Source: Xanthomonas citri pv. mangiferaeindicae (lineage in GTDB: Bacteria > Pseudomonadota > Gammaproteobacteria > Xanthomonadales > Xanthomonadaceae). Taken from it: a DNA stretch of 64,000 nucleotides. The notes beneath the pieces were generated by a model. That model saw only the letters and a list, made by a program, of their open reading frames with translations, did not search any database and was not told the DNA's origin. The position numbers were made by a program, and so were the translations under genes. Positions 28,001 through 39,300 of this stretch are shown piece by piece. How positions within the stretch are numbered: the stretch's first letter is position 1; each line of letters starts with the position of its first letter. The DNA lies in assembly GCA_002240395.1 (NCBI GenBank), contig CP016836.1, forward strand, positions 3,472,001 through 3,536,000, in the 5' to 3' direction.

Positions 28001-29447
28001 GAACCGAACATCCTTCTCGGCTGCGCCGAATCTTCTTCATTGATCGTAGGCAGCGCTTTCCAGCCAGACTCCTCCAGAGAGGGGCACCGTTCAGCATGAG
28101 TGGAGGCCCAAATGAGAGGAAGGAGTCCGTTGTCCCTTTATCTGAGAAAAGATCCTCGTCGTCAATTGAGGACAGCCAAGCAGATATAAATCGAAAATGA
28201 TTCAGCACCTGCTGGTTATTTTCCTGGCGCTTGATCCAGCTGAGGTTGTCGTGACTGAAACCAGACTGCTCGAAATTGGCCCCATAGCTAAAGAACCAAC
28301 TGGGGGTTATGGCCATGAACCAATGACCATCCAGACGCAAAAAATCTACAGCGAACGAGAGATGCTTTTGCAGAAAAACCTTTGAAGGGTCTTTTTTGTT
28401 GAATTGCCTTGAAAAGACATTGCGCTTGGCTTTCTTCTCTCCTTGCCACACCACCTCCCGTTGGTTGAAGCCATCTTCCAAAGGCAGGAATATAAACTCA
28501 CCGATATCGTTTTCCCACCGTACACGTTCTTTGAACAGGCGATGCTGCAGGGAAAATCTCAACAGTGACTTAAAGACACGCTCGTGGTCATCGTCGATCG
28601 AACAGTAATCAGAAGCGCGGTGTTCTTCTGCCGCCCCTAGCTCACACAAGTGCTGATAGGGATTGTTCCGCTCGGTCAGATCAAGAAACGTCACCAGATT
28701 ACCACTGTGGATTACGTAAGCAGACGGAACTGCGAGTTCATTATCCTGGTTAAACTCTCTAATGGTAGTTCGCCACAAGCCTGGTCTTCTTTTTCCATGC
28801 TTTTTCAGTAGATCCTCACTCAATCGAGCAATGAAGAGCTTGCTCGGAAAATAGAGTTCCACGAGGTTGGCGGTCAGCGATTCCGATGGTGTCAACGGTG
28901 GATCGATGTCCTCGTCCGCGAAACCAACAGGCACTCCGCGCAGATAGGCTTTCAAATGATTGAGCGCAGCTTGCAACTTGTGTGGTTCAGCATCGGCTGC
29001 CAGGGTGCACAGATCCTTGTAGTCCCAAACATCATCGCCAGCTGAAAACTTGTGCTTGCTCTCGCACACCGAATCAACGGCCGCTTGCGAGTAACTGCCT
29101 TGCTTGGAGGTGAGTACATAGACAATCAATCGGTCGTAACGCTGGTGCAAATCACGACTGAGAAATTGCTCCAGCGTGTATTTGACCTTGCCGATGTCTG
29201 CGGTGGCCGTTATCTGCAACGCCACTCGGCACGTATCGTCTGCGAGATCAATTCCGGGAAAATTCGCTTGCTCGTGGTTCAGATTCCGCAAGTCAGTCCA
29301 GCCACACAGCTCTCGCAGAAGGCCGCACATAAGGTTCTCGGAAATCTTATGCGCATCAAACTGCCCCATCGCACTGGCGGCTTCGATCTCATGCCGGAGT
29401 TGCGCGATCAGTTCGCGGAATTCGTTCTGCAGATCAAGGATCTTCAT
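27997..29447 (-). pseudogene. SMEK-APAZ effector partner of the short Argonaute, one-base frameshift near 3' end
   Basis: A protein of about 483 residues when one base is restored. Residues 1-160 match the SMEK domain (KISENLMCGLLRELCGWTDL, FPGIDLADD, ALQITATADIGKVK); the FPGIDL(A)DD...ALQIT pattern recalls nuclease folds of the PD-(D/E)XK type but lacks a clear catalytic lysine. The rest fits the APAZ region that pairs with short Argonautes. As written the frame runs to 27966, overlapping the Argonaute start by 35 bases with poor residues (RRSREGCSVH). Adding one C at the run 28081-28084 gives SLEESGWKALPTINEEDSAQ and a TGA at 27997 that overlaps the Argonaute ATG by four bases, which is strong support for the correction. 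Confidence 0.82.
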
Positions 29448-32400
29448 CTGAGTTCTCCGCGTTCCAGCTTATCCCAAGCTGCAAGGATCAGCCGTTGAGT
29501 ACGGTATTCGTCGAACTCCTTCTGTTCCTTGTTCTTGAGCACACGGAAGGTTTCGCTGGGGTAGTCGGCGCCCATGACGTCGGCGGGGTCGAGGATGTAG
29601 CGGAGTTCGTCGCGGGTGAGGCCGTAGAGTTTGGCGTAGTAGGCATCGAGCTCGGCGCGCAGGGTGGCGCGGCGGTCGGGGTCGAAAGGGAAGGGTTCGC
29701 CGTCGTAGCCCAAGTCTTGTGCCCAACTGGAGAGGTCATGGGCAGTGTAGGTCAGCTCCAGTACGCGCGGGACGATGAAGGCGAGGTCGGCTTCGGTGTA
29801 GCCAGTGGGAGCGAGTACAGGGAGCTGTTTAAAGTAGTAGAAACTAAAATTAACTCCCCCCACTTTCTGTCTTGCGACAAAGTCAAATGCAAGGCTTCCT
29901 AAGCTACCAAGGAGCGCAGCAGAGTGTTCGACTGAAATTGCCTCATTTACAAGCCACAGGAAAACACTGTCTCCTTGGGCACTTAAGGGCATCACTGTTG
30001 CAATAGTTGTACGTTCATCCGTAGCTCTCGCATTGCGCCGCCAGCCCATCAACCAATCCCGCTCCCATTGCCAGATCACGCGGCCATCGCGGTCGCGTTT
30101 GCATAGACGTTCTTCCACTTCGGCGCGACTGACCCAATAGCGCGGGGTGACGGTGAAATCCGGGTCGGCCTTTTCAGGCATTGTGACATCGCGACTGTTG
30201 CCGTCCGCCGTGTAGGTGGCCCAGCGGTGGTCGAACTGGTGTATAAGCTTGGCCTCGTACAACGGCAGGTGGTCGGCGGCTAGCTCGTCTTTGAACAGGT
30301 GACTGTCGTTGGACATGTCCAGCATGCGCATGAACGAAATGCCCCACGGGTTTTGCTCAGGTTCCACCACTTTGGCTTGCTTGCCCTCGCCTGCGGTTAC
30401 GGCATCGCTCATCAGCACCGGGGCGGCACGGTATAGCTTCTTGGTCAGTTCTGCATCGCGCTCGCTGCGGAAAACCGGGCAGGTGAGCGTGTTGGGGTTG
30501 ATGAGGCGAAATTCGTCGGGCGTCAGGGTGAAGCGGCGGCGCGGGTCGGCCAGTTGGCTGACCTGGGTGGCAAAGCAGACGAACTCGGCCTGTTCCGCCG
30601 CGCCCAGGGTGAGCAGGCAAAACTTGTAGCTGCGGTGTACGGAGGGGAACACCGCTTCGCGGTTTTCGATGTCGTACAGGCTGACTAGCCGCCGGTTCTG
30701 GGTGATGTGGCCGAAGTACTCCTTGGTGCTGTCGTCGGTAGCAATGCCGGTGGGCACGATGAAACCGGCGCGGCCACTGTCGGCATGGATTTGCAGGATG
30801 GTTTCGGCAAACAGCGCGTAGGTGTTCACGTCGCCCACGCCGGTCAGCGGATAGCGGCCCCCGTCGACGCCTTTCACATGGGCAAACACGCTGGCTGCCT
30901 CCGCTGTGCGGCGGGCGCTAACGAATTCGCGGTAGAGGCGTTTTTCGGCCTCGTCTTCATGCACCTCGTGGGCCAGGTCGGGGTACAGGTGGCGCGCTAG
31001 CATGCCTTCGCTGAGCCACTGGATGCGCTGGGCGCGTTCAGCCTTGTTGCGGGCTTGCGCCACGTCGTGGTGGCGGGTGGCGAAGAATTCTTCCTCTTGC
31101 AGCTTGATGCGTTCCCACGGCGGATTGCCCAGCACGCAGTCGAAGCCGCCTTGCGCGAATACCTGCGGAAATGCCAGCGGCCAGTGGAACACGCGGGCCT
31201 GCTCGCAGGCCGTGCGTGCAGTGGCGATGGGGTCGGCGTGCTCGGTCTGGGCGCGTTCCGGTGCTGTCAGTAGCGCATGCAGGGTGATGCTGGTGGGTAC
31301 GGTTTCTGCCGTGTCCTCCGTCTTGGGCAGCAGGTAGGCACCTACTAGCGCATCGGCGGCGTGGGCCAGCGGGCTGTGGGCGGAGTCCTCTAGGAAGCGC
31401 CGCCAGGCTTGTTCCTTGGCGGCGACCTGTTCGGGCGTGTCGGCGGGCAGGGTTTCGATGGCGCGCAGGGCTTCCAGGCCGCTGCGGTTGTCCACGCCCA
31501 GCAGCATCTGCTTGCCTTGCAGGTCTTTGGCGATCTGCTTGAGACCGGCGGCGTTGGCCTTGGCCAGTTCCTTGCAGACGTCCTTGTCGTCGCCGCTCAA
31601 GGGCTTGAAGGCATCCTTGGCGACGCCTTGTTCCAGCACAGTCAGGTCGGTCAGGCCCAGCAGGGCGTCGCCCACTTGCAGGTGGTGGTCGAGAAAGCCC
31701 AGCGGGCGGCCTTCCTCGTAGCCCTCCAGCCACAAGGCCATGCGCGCCAGTTCGATGGCCATGGGGTTGCGGTCCACGCCGTAGATGCAGTGGCTCACCA
31801 CTTCGCGCAGGGCGTGGCGGTAGTCCTGCGGCTGCATGGCGCCTTCCTGCCCACCTTCAAGGCTGCGCAACTGGGCCAGCTTTTCCGCCAGACGGCGGGC
31901 GGCGGCCAGCAGGAAATGGCCGCTGCCGCAGGCCGGGTCGATGACGCGGATGGCCAGCAGCGCCTCGGTGGGGTTGGTCGGCTGCGCGGCCAGGCGCTGT
32001 TCGATGACGGGATCAAGCGCGCTCTTGATCAGCTCCTGCACCAGGCTGTCGGGGGTGTAGTAGCTGCCGGTGAGCTTGCGTGCGTTGCCGGCGGTGCTGC
32101 CCTCTTCGGTGCGGCCGACGAAGCCGAACGTGCGCGCGGGCAGGTCGATGGCGGGCACCAGTTCCAGCAGGCTTTCATAGACGCTGCCCAGCTCTTCCGG
32201 CCCCATGTTGCGGTAGTCCACCGGGGTGAGGCTGCTGCCCTTGCCTTGCGCGACCACTGCCCAGCGCAGGTGTTGCAGGGCGGCGAGCAAGTGGGCGTTA
32301 TCCAGGCTGGCGTTATCCAGATCGGGGCATTGCTCCGGTGCGAACAGGCCGCCCAGCGCGGGCAGCGCCAGGCGCGGCTCGCCTTGCGCCAGGCCGCGAA

Positions 32401-33484
32401 ACACGATGCGGATGGCTTGCCACTGGTCGTCATGACGGGTGCGGGCGCGGCGCTTGAGGCAGAGTTCGCGCAGGCGGGCCAGGGCGTAGCCTTCGGCATA
32501 GGCACGGCGGGCAACCTGTGCTTCGGCGCTATCTTCCTGCGGGTGCAGCACGCCGCGCTCTTCCACGGTGAACATGAAGATGAGCCGGTAGATCAGGCGC
32601 AGCAGTTGTTGGAAATATTCATCCTTGCTGAGCGTGCCGTCGTTCAGAGCGGCACGCAGGGCATGGTTGGCGGGGTGTTGCAGGAAGCCTGCACCTAGGG
32701 TCAGCAGGGCCTGCTCGACGCCGTTGCGCAGACCATCGCGCACGCGAGTACCTTCCTGTTGGCCTTCGCTACGCCATTGTTCCCAGATGCACGCCGTAGC
32801 GCTTTGGCCGGGGCGGAATGCGCGACTGGCATGCAGTAGACGCCAAACGTTGGCGAATTCGGCATAACGCTGGCCGCCCAGAAGGTCGGCCAGATCGACT
32901 TCGAGAAAGCTGGGACGGGTGAGCGAGGCAGCGTCGCGCAGCAGACGCAGTTGCTTGCCGTTGCTGATGATGCCCCATTGCAGCGCTGCGCTGGCGTTGA
33001 GCAATTCCTGCATCGCCTGGAACGGGCCTTTCTTGCGGTTGCCACCGCCCTGCACGGCAAATCGCGCGTCGGCCTCATCCAGGCACAGAGTGTGCGGGGC
33101 CACCAGCACGGGTAATGTGCCTGCCATGAGGCTGACCGGGTAACGCAGTTCACCCACTTGCTGCGCTGACGCGGCTTGCAAGGCGGCGTAGCCAAAGGCG
33201 TCGCGCAGCAGTTCGTGGACGAAGGCGGTGGTGAGCTGCGCAGCATCGACGTCGGCGCGCTCCAACTGCGCGGCAAAGTGCTGCCATTGGGCGCAGGCGA
33301 TCTGGAAAGCGCGGCTGTATTCGTCCTTGAGCTTGACGCCCTTGGGGGTAACGTAGTCGGCCTCGCTCTGGGCACTGGCGCGACCCTGTGCTGCTTTTTC
33401 CAGTTGATCGGGCAGGAACAGGCCGCCTTCGAGCTTGAGGGTGGGCAGGTTGAGCGTGGCCTGGGCCTTGCGGATGCGTTTCAT
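29444..33484 (-). CDS. DrmMI/Eco57I-like N6-adenine DNA methyltransferase
   Basis: A 1346-residue protein. The N-terminal 450 residues contain [12 protein letters not shown] and the [18 protein letters not shown] block seen in large methylase/restriction proteins. The methyltransferase core has motif [16 protein letters not shown] (about 514-528) and motif [11 protein letters not shown] (N787), the NPPY/W signature of N6-adenine methylation. The C-terminal third should choose the target site; near 29830-30020 the base composition shifts to AT-rich. No convincing nuclease motif was found, so it probably marks self DNA while partner helicases act on unmarked DNA, as DrmMI does in class 1 DISARM. 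It starts 24 bases after the SNF2 helicase gene and overlaps the SMEK-APAZ start by four bases. Confidence 0.85.
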   Translation of the reverse strand: MKRIRKAQATLNLPTLKLEGGLFLPDQLEKAAQGRASAQSEADYVTPKGVKLKDEYSRAFQIACAQWQHFAAQLERADVDAAQLTTAFVHELLRDAFGYAALQAASAQQVGELRYPVSLMAGTLPVLVAPHTLCLDEADARFAVQGGGNRKKGPFQAMQELLNASAALQWGIISNGKQLRLLRDAASLTRPSFLEVDLADLLGGQRYAEFANVWRLLHASRAFRPGQSATACIWEQWRSEGQQEGTRVRDGLRNGVEQALLTLGAGFLQHPANHALRAALNDGTLSKDEYFQQLLRLIYRLIFMFTVEERGVLHPQEDSAEAQVARRAYAEGYALARLRELCLKRRARTRHDDQWQAIRIVFRGLAQGEPRLALPALGGLFAPEQCPDLDNASLDNAHLLAALQHLRWAVVAQGKGSSLTPVDYRNMGPEELGSVYESLLELVPAIDLPARTFGFVGRTEEGSTAGNARKLTGSYYTPDSLVQELIKSALDPVIEQRLAAQPTNPTEALLAIRVIDPACGSGHFLLAAARRLAEKLAQLRSLEGGQEGAMQPQDYRHALREVVSHCIYGVDRNPMAIELARMALWLEGYEEGRPLGFLDHHLQVGDALLGLTDLTVLEQGVAKDAFKPLSGDDKDVCKELAKANAAGLKQIAKDLQGKQMLLGVDNRSGLEALRAIETLPADTPEQVAAKEQAWRRFLEDSAHSPLAHAADALVGAYLLPKTEDTAETVPTSITLHALLTAPERAQTEHADPIATARTACEQARVFHWPLAFPQVFAQGGFDCVLGNPPWERIKLQEEEFFATRHHDVAQARNKAERAQRIQWLSEGMLARHLYPDLAHEVHEDEAEKRLYREFVSARRTAEAASVFAHVKGVDGGRYPLTGVGDVNTYALFAETILQIHADSGRAGFIVPTGIATDDSTKEYFGHITQNRRLVSLYDIENREAVFPSVHRSYKFCLLTLGAAEQAEFVCFATQVSQLADPRRRFTLTPDEFRLINPNTLTCPVFRSERDAELTKKLYRAAPVLMSDAVTAGEGKQAKVVEPEQNPWGISFMRMLDMSNDSHLFKDELAADHLPLYEAKLIHQFDHRWATYTADGNSRDVTMPEKADPDFTVTPRYWVSRAEVEERLCKRDRDGRVIWQWERDWLMGWRRNARATDERTTIATVMPLSAQGDSVFLWLVNEAISVEHSAALLGSLGSLAFDFVARQKVGGVNFSFYYFKQLPVLAPTGYTEADLAFIVPRVLELTYTAHDLSSWAQDLGYDGEPFPFDPDRRATLRAELDAYYAKLYGLTRDELRYILDPADVMGADYPSETFRVLKNKEQKEFDEYRTQRLILAAWDKLERGELR

Positions 33485-33508
33485 GGTTGTTCTTCTCCAG
33501 GCCGAGGC

Positions 33509-36298
33509 TTACAGCGAGTCAGGCAGCAGTACGTACACGCCCATCACATCGACCGGCAGGCAGGGGCTGACGCTGTACTGGCCGACGTCACGGGTGGCTT
33601 CGCGCACGCGCTCGTGGTCGGCCAGCAGGGCATCGGCCCGCTGTTGGGCTACCGCTTGCAGTTGCTGCGGGCGCGCGGCGAGGAAGTCGAGCGCGGTGCG
33701 GATTTCGCGCTGTGCCGCCTCTGGCGGCAGGTTACCGCTGGGCGTGCATTCGAGCAGGCGACTCACGCCGTCGTCAGCCAGCCATTGAGGAGCGTTGCGG
33801 CCCTGCACAGCCAGAGCAACGGTTTCCTCCGCCATCATCTGAAAGGGTTCGCGGCGGCGCACGTAGCTGAGCTGGTGGCGCAGACGCAGAAGGTAAAGGG
33901 TGGTGACAACCTCCACGTCATTGGTAAGAGTGGCAGCGCAACGGGCGGCCAGCGGACGTTCGCCACCGAGTGCGTCTTCCAGCAAATGCTGGGCCAGCAG
34001 GCCAACCAACGGATGGCTGCGATGCAGTTCGCTAAAGTCGATGAGTTGGGGTGTGTTGATGCCCTCATCGGCCAAGCGCTGGCGCAGGGCTTCGGGCAGG
34101 TGCTGCGGCAAGAAACGTGCGGTCTGTTTGCGGCCGATTTCCAGCGGCGCCCCCAGCCGCACACAAGCGCTTTGCAGGAAACGCTGCACGTCAGCCTGGG
34201 TGCCCAGAGCCTGTTGTTGTTTGTGCCATTCGGGCAGCACCTCGTCTGGCTTGATGCGACGCTGGGCGAACACAGTGCGATTGGCCTTAGCCTTTTCCAG
34301 CGCGTCACGCCATCGGGCTTGCAGTGGAGCGAGCAATTGCTCCGGCTCACCAAAGTCGAATACGGCCTGCGGCGATGCGGTGCGATTGTCGCTGCGTTTC
34401 ATCAATGCCGCCTTGACTAAGGCCTGATTGATGCGGGCTTCATCCTCGGGCATGGGAACGAGCACGCCGAGCTCCTTCTGAATGGCCTCGCCCTTCTTAA
34501 GGATGACGTTGAGCACGAAGCCATCCACCGGGTTATCTTGCCCGTAGAGCATGGTGCAACGCACTTCATCGGCCTGCTGACCGAAACGATCGACGCGGCC
34601 TTCGCGCTGTTCGTGGCGGGTGGGGTTCCAAGCCAGGTCGTAGTGGACGACAGCGGTGAACAAATGTTGCAGGTTGATGCCTTCGGAGAGGCAGTCGGTG
34701 GCGACCAGGATGCGTTGCTCAGCATTCTCTAGGTCGTCCACGCGCTCGCGGCGTTCTTCGGGGGTGAGTTCGCCGGTGACGGCATCGACGGTGGCTTTGG
34801 GGAAAGCGGCCTTGAGGTGTTCGGCCACGTAATGGGCGGTGGCGATGTAGCGGCAGAAAACCACCGGGTGGAAGCCATCCTTCACCAGGAGGTCAATATG
34901 CCGGATGAGCGCAGCCAGCTTTGGATCACCGGCCTTGCCGGAAAGACGTTGCGCGTCGGCGATCAAGGCTTGCAGGCGGGGCGCAGCGTCCTGCACCTGG
35001 GCTGGCGGCTCCAGATCACTGCCGGAGAGGTCATCGGCCTCGCCATCGTGCAGGCGCTCATCGCCGAGAAGCGCCTCATCCGGCACAGTCCCTTCCAGCC
35101 GTGTGGTCAACGCCTTGACGGCGGCTGCGGGCGACGATGCCACGCAGCGCAACAATGCCAGGGTGGCGTACCAGATGAGGCGCGCGCCGCCTTGCTGTTC
35201 TTGCTGCTCAACGGTTTCAGCCAGTTCGCGGCAATAATCCTGCACGGCGTCGAAGAACGCGCCCCATTCGCCGCTGAGTTGATAGGTAAGCTCGGTTTTC
35301 ATGCGGCGGGGAAAACCTCGTCCGTCATGGGTCTCGGCCTGCCATTCAACGATGTCCTTGCGACGGCGCTGGACGAAGTGGCGGGCCAATTCCTGACGCA
35401 GCGGGTCGGAGGCCGTCATTCGGCCTTGCAAGGCCGCAAAGCGCGGATCGAGCAGCGACAGCAAGTTGTAGAAGGCGGTTTCGTCACCAGAGTGAGGGGT
35501 GGCGGTCAGCAGAATCAGGTGTCGCTGCGCGTCACGGGCAAGGCGTTGCAGCAACTCGAAGCGCAATTGCTTGCCTGCGCCGCTGCTGGCGCAGGTGTGG
35601 GCCTCGTCAACGATGATGCATTCGGGGGCGGCAGCGAGAAACTGTTCGCGGTGGCGTTCGCTCTTGATGTAGTCCAGGCTGACGACCACCACGGGATGAT
35701 GGTCGAACAGGCGCACTCCATGCGGAAGATCACGTTCGATGCGGGAGGCCGAAGACGAAGTCAACGCCACGGCCTGAAGGTTGAAGCGGGTTTCCAACTC
35801 ACTTTGCCACTGCTCGACAAGGTGTGGCGGGCAGAGAATGGCCAGGCGGGCGATTTCGCCACGGTCCATGAGCTCTCGTGCGATCAGGCCGGCTTCGATG
35901 GTCTTGCCGATGCCAACGTCATCAGCGATCAGCAGGCGCACAGTGGACAGGCGCAGTGCCATCAGCAACGGCACAAGTTGGTAGCCGCGAGGCTCCACCG
36001 CGATATTGCCAAAGGAGCGGAACGGGCCGGCGCCTGCGCGCAAGGTCAGGCGTAAGGCATCGCGTAGCAACAGCGCGGCGGCATGGTTGCCGGCGCGTGC
36101 AGGATCGGGCCAGTCGAAGGTGGCGGGTTCGACGGGATGCAGTTCCAACTCGGGGATCAGGGCGATGCTTTCGTCATCGGCGCCGCTCAATGGGCGCAGG
36201 CGCAGCCAGTCGCGGCGGGAGTCGCTCTGCACCACCCATTCGCGGCCTCGGGCGCGCACCAGGTTGCCGGGTAGAAAGTCGTGTTCGAGGATCGTCAT
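33509..36298 (-). CDS. SNF2-type helicase (DrmD-like)
   Basis: A 929-residue superfamily 2 ATPase. Walker A is ADDVGIGKTIEAG (about 125-137) and the DEAH box is at 231-234 (IIVDEAH), followed by LLTATPHSGDE. The C-terminal helicase half has VHYDLAWNPTRHEQREGRVD, ending RFGQ, the usual motif VI of SNF2/RapA-like enzymes. Size and order beside a large adenine methylase match DrmD of class 1 DISARM. It begins six bases after the DUF1998 helicase gene, so the two are co-translated. ATP-driven movement along DNA is expected; direct evidence for a DISARM role is lacking. Confidence 0.85.
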   Translation of the reverse strand: MTILEHDFLPGNLVRARGREWVVQSDSRRDWLRLRPLSGADDESIALIPELELHPVEPATFDWPDPARAGNHAAALLLRDALRLTLRAGAGPFRSFGNIAVEPRGYQLVPLLMALRLSTVRLLIADDVGIGKTIEAGLIARELMDRGEIARLAILCPPHLVEQWQSELETRFNLQAVALTSSSASRIERDLPHGVRLFDHHPVVVVSLDYIKSERHREQFLAAAPECIIVDEAHTCASSGAGKQLRFELLQRLARDAQRHLILLTATPHSGDETAFYNLLSLLDPRFAALQGRMTASDPLRQELARHFVQRRRKDIVEWQAETHDGRGFPRRMKTELTYQLSGEWGAFFDAVQDYCRELAETVEQQEQQGGARLIWYATLALLRCVASSPAAAVKALTTRLEGTVPDEALLGDERLHDGEADDLSGSDLEPPAQVQDAAPRLQALIADAQRLSGKAGDPKLAALIRHIDLLVKDGFHPVVFCRYIATAHYVAEHLKAAFPKATVDAVTGELTPEERRERVDDLENAEQRILVATDCLSEGINLQHLFTAVVHYDLAWNPTRHEQREGRVDRFGQQADEVRCTMLYGQDNPVDGFVLNVILKKGEAIQKELGVLVPMPEDEARINQALVKAALMKRSDNRTASPQAVFDFGEPEQLLAPLQARWRDALEKAKANRTVFAQRRIKPDEVLPEWHKQQQALGTQADVQRFLQSACVRLGAPLEIGRKQTARFLPQHLPEALRQRLADEGINTPQLIDFSELHRSHPLVGLLAQHLLEDALGGERPLAARCAATLTNDVEVVTTLYLLRLRHQLSYVRRREPFQMMAEETVALAVQGRNAPQWLADDGVSRLLECTPSGNLPPEAAQREIRTALDFLAARPQQLQAVAQQRADALLADHERVREATRDVGQYSVSPCLPVDVMGVYVLLPDSL

Positions 36299-36304
36299 GC
36301 GCCT

Positions 36305-39300
36305 TTATTCCTTGGAACCGAACACATCGGCGTGCGCGGCGAATTGTTGTGGCCAGCGTGAAGCGTCCGAGAAATCCAGCACCTGCCAGCCTTTGTCCTG
36401 CAGTACGCTGGTGGTCTGATCATCCACAGCGGACAGAAACACCAAAGCACGAGATGCCTTGTACTGGGCCGCCGCAGTGGCTACGCCATTGTTGACGGAC
36501 ACGTTGACCGCATCAGGTTGCACGGCCCCTGCCTGGCTGAGCGCGGACAGCCAGGCGTCGAGGGGCTCGTCTGCCAAGATCGTCGCTGCAACGGGGGGCG
36601 CGCTGCATCCCACAGGCTGTACCCGAGCATTGGCCAGCGCGACCAGCAGCTTGAGCGCATCCGCATTGCGGCGGTTGATGTGTTCGTGATCCGGCTGGTT
36701 GAAGTAGGACAGCAGGCACTGATAGCAGCCGGCTTCGCACTGATGATTGCCAAGTGCATCGGTCTGTTCCAGTGACGGCAGATCGTCCAGCGTCCAAATG
36801 CTGCTCTGCGGTTTGCGATAGTGAATCAGTTGCAGGGCATTGCTGGCTACGAGTGCAAGGTCGTCGCGATTGTTTGCCAGGCGAGTGAGCACACCCGCAC
36901 CGCCTTCCGCCGCTTCGTAGAACAGCAAGGCGCGGCGCTCGTCGGACTTCGGCAGTGGCTCGACCACCAGTTCGGATTCCTCGATCTGGAAAGTCATTTC
37001 GATGCCGCGCTTGAGCGCGGCCTGCAAAGTGGCCATGGCCTCCAGCGACAGGGCATGTACGGGAGCGAAGATCAGCAGATTGCGATGATCTTCCACAAAA
37101 GGAACGATGCGCTGGTTGGGCACCTTCTCCAGCAAAGCATCGTCGCCGCCTTGGTCGTCTTCCGCATCCGGTGCGTCCTGTTTGCTCCAGGTGCCCGTGA
37201 TGGGATTGATGTAGAAGCCCAGTTGCTCCTTGTCTTTGCGCCTGCGCCAGCCGCGATTAATGCGCCAGATTTGCGCAGCGGGCGCGTAGGTGAGCTCGCC
37301 TAGCACGTCCTCGCCTTGTTGGATCGTGGCCTTCTGCTGCTGGATACGGCCATCGGGGCCGGGCAGAAAGCGGTAGGTGGTTTGCAGCTCGAAGCCCTGA
37401 CGCTGGCGCTCCTCGTCGTTGATGGAGATGCGCTCGGTGGCCACGGTCTCCACGGTTTCGATGCGGTAGAGCTCGCGCACCCAATCGTGCTCGGTAAGCA
37501 AGGCGTCGCAGTTCTCGCAGCGATTGACCAGCGGTTGTTCGCCGCCGGGCTCGCCGAGATGGCCGTAACCGCATTGGCTGCACACCAACGAGGCAATGGT
37601 GGCTAACTGGCTGTTGCCGGAAATGTGGTCTGTATTGCCTACGTTGAGTTTGGCACGCACCACGCGGTACATGCGACCCTGGTGATAAATGAGGCTACGG
37701 GGGCCGAATTCGGACAGGGCCAGGAAGCGCGGCCGGCTGACCATGCTGCCTTCGTCATCCTTGCCATTGACGGCCTGGCCGCCACGGGCGGGAATCCAGG
37801 CCATCAGCGGCAGGCGCGGGAAGTTGTAGCCTGGCAAAAAACCTTGGCTGGCTAAGTAGCGATAGGTATAGAAGTCATTGTTCTGGCCGTTGCCGGACTT
37901 GAGCAATACGGCGTACTGGCGCGCGGCGTCGCCGTAGCGGCGCTGGGCATTTTGGCGCTCCATATGCGAGGCGGTATGGCTCTTGACGATGCGATCGGCC
38001 ATATCCATCTGCTGGCGGGTAGCGTCGAACAGCACACGCCAGCGCTCCAGCGCCCCAGAGAACGCCTGCGCCGCGTTGTCGATGACCTGGCGCACATAGT
38101 CAGGCGTGAACCAGGCGCTGCCTTCAAGCTCGCCCTCAAGCTGGTTGATGACCCGGTCGGCACTGGCCAAGGCCCGCTGCTGGACAGCCTGCGCCCGCAG
38201 TGCTTCGTGTAAGGGCTGTTTCAGTGGTTTACCGGGCTGGTCGAGATCCAGCATCGGCGCAATGCTGTCGTCCAGCGGCACCTGGGTACTGGCAAGCCAG
38301 ACCGCTTGCAGGTGGCTGTCGATGAGATCACGGTTGCTCAGATCGAGGGTTGGCGCGCGCACGACGCCATGCACCATTTGTTCAGCATTGTGGAAGAACC
38401 ACTGGTCATGCGGACTGAGCGCCGCGCAATAGGTGATGACCAGCGCCTGCTGACCCGAGCGACCGGCACGGCCGCTGCGCTGGGCGTAGTTGGCGGGGGT
38501 CGGCGGCACATTACGCAGGTACACGGTGTTGAGCGCGGAGATATCCACGCCCAGCTCCATCGTGGGGGAGCAGAACATCACCGGCAGCCGCTCCAACGGT
38601 GCTTCGTGGGCCGGGTTCTGCGCCCAATCCTGCCTGTCTTTTTCGGTGTAGCGAAAACGCTGCTCCAGCAGCTGCCGACGTGGCGCATCCACCTGGGCTG
38701 TGTGTTCCTGGGCCTCGAAGTCGAACAGCGGATGCGAGGGCTGACGCAGCAGGTCAGCAATGCCGAGATACAGGGTGCGGAAATACTGGTTGATTCGATT
38801 GCTATCAGTTTGCGGCTGATCGGCAATCAAGCACCAGTCCAGGGCAGCCGCGTTCAGGCGCCAGCCTGCGAGCTGGGCGTCGATAGGTTGGCGCTGCACA
38901 TAGCCATAGTCCTTGGCGGACTCCAGCAGCGCTTCCGTCAGCTTAGCCCACTCGACATCTTTCCACTGCGCGACCTCGCTGGCGCAGGCGCTGTTGCGCC
39001 AGAAGGCGGCCGTCTTTATTTGCCGTAGCAGACGAGAGCGTGGACCACCTGTCACCAGGTCGGTGCGCGGCTTGCCCTTGTATTCCGGGCGCTTGCCGAG
39101 GATGAGATAGCGGCCGGTATCGAGTTTCTCGTCGGGGGCGAAGGCCCAACGCTCATTCAGGTAGGTGTGGGCGCTGGTGCGTGCCTTATCCTGCTCGACC
39201 GGGTCGAGGTAACGACTTTCCAGGCACAGATGGCGCCGCAAAGCGTCGAACAGTAGTTCGAACAAAACTGTACGCTGCACTGCCGTCAATTTGGTCAAGG

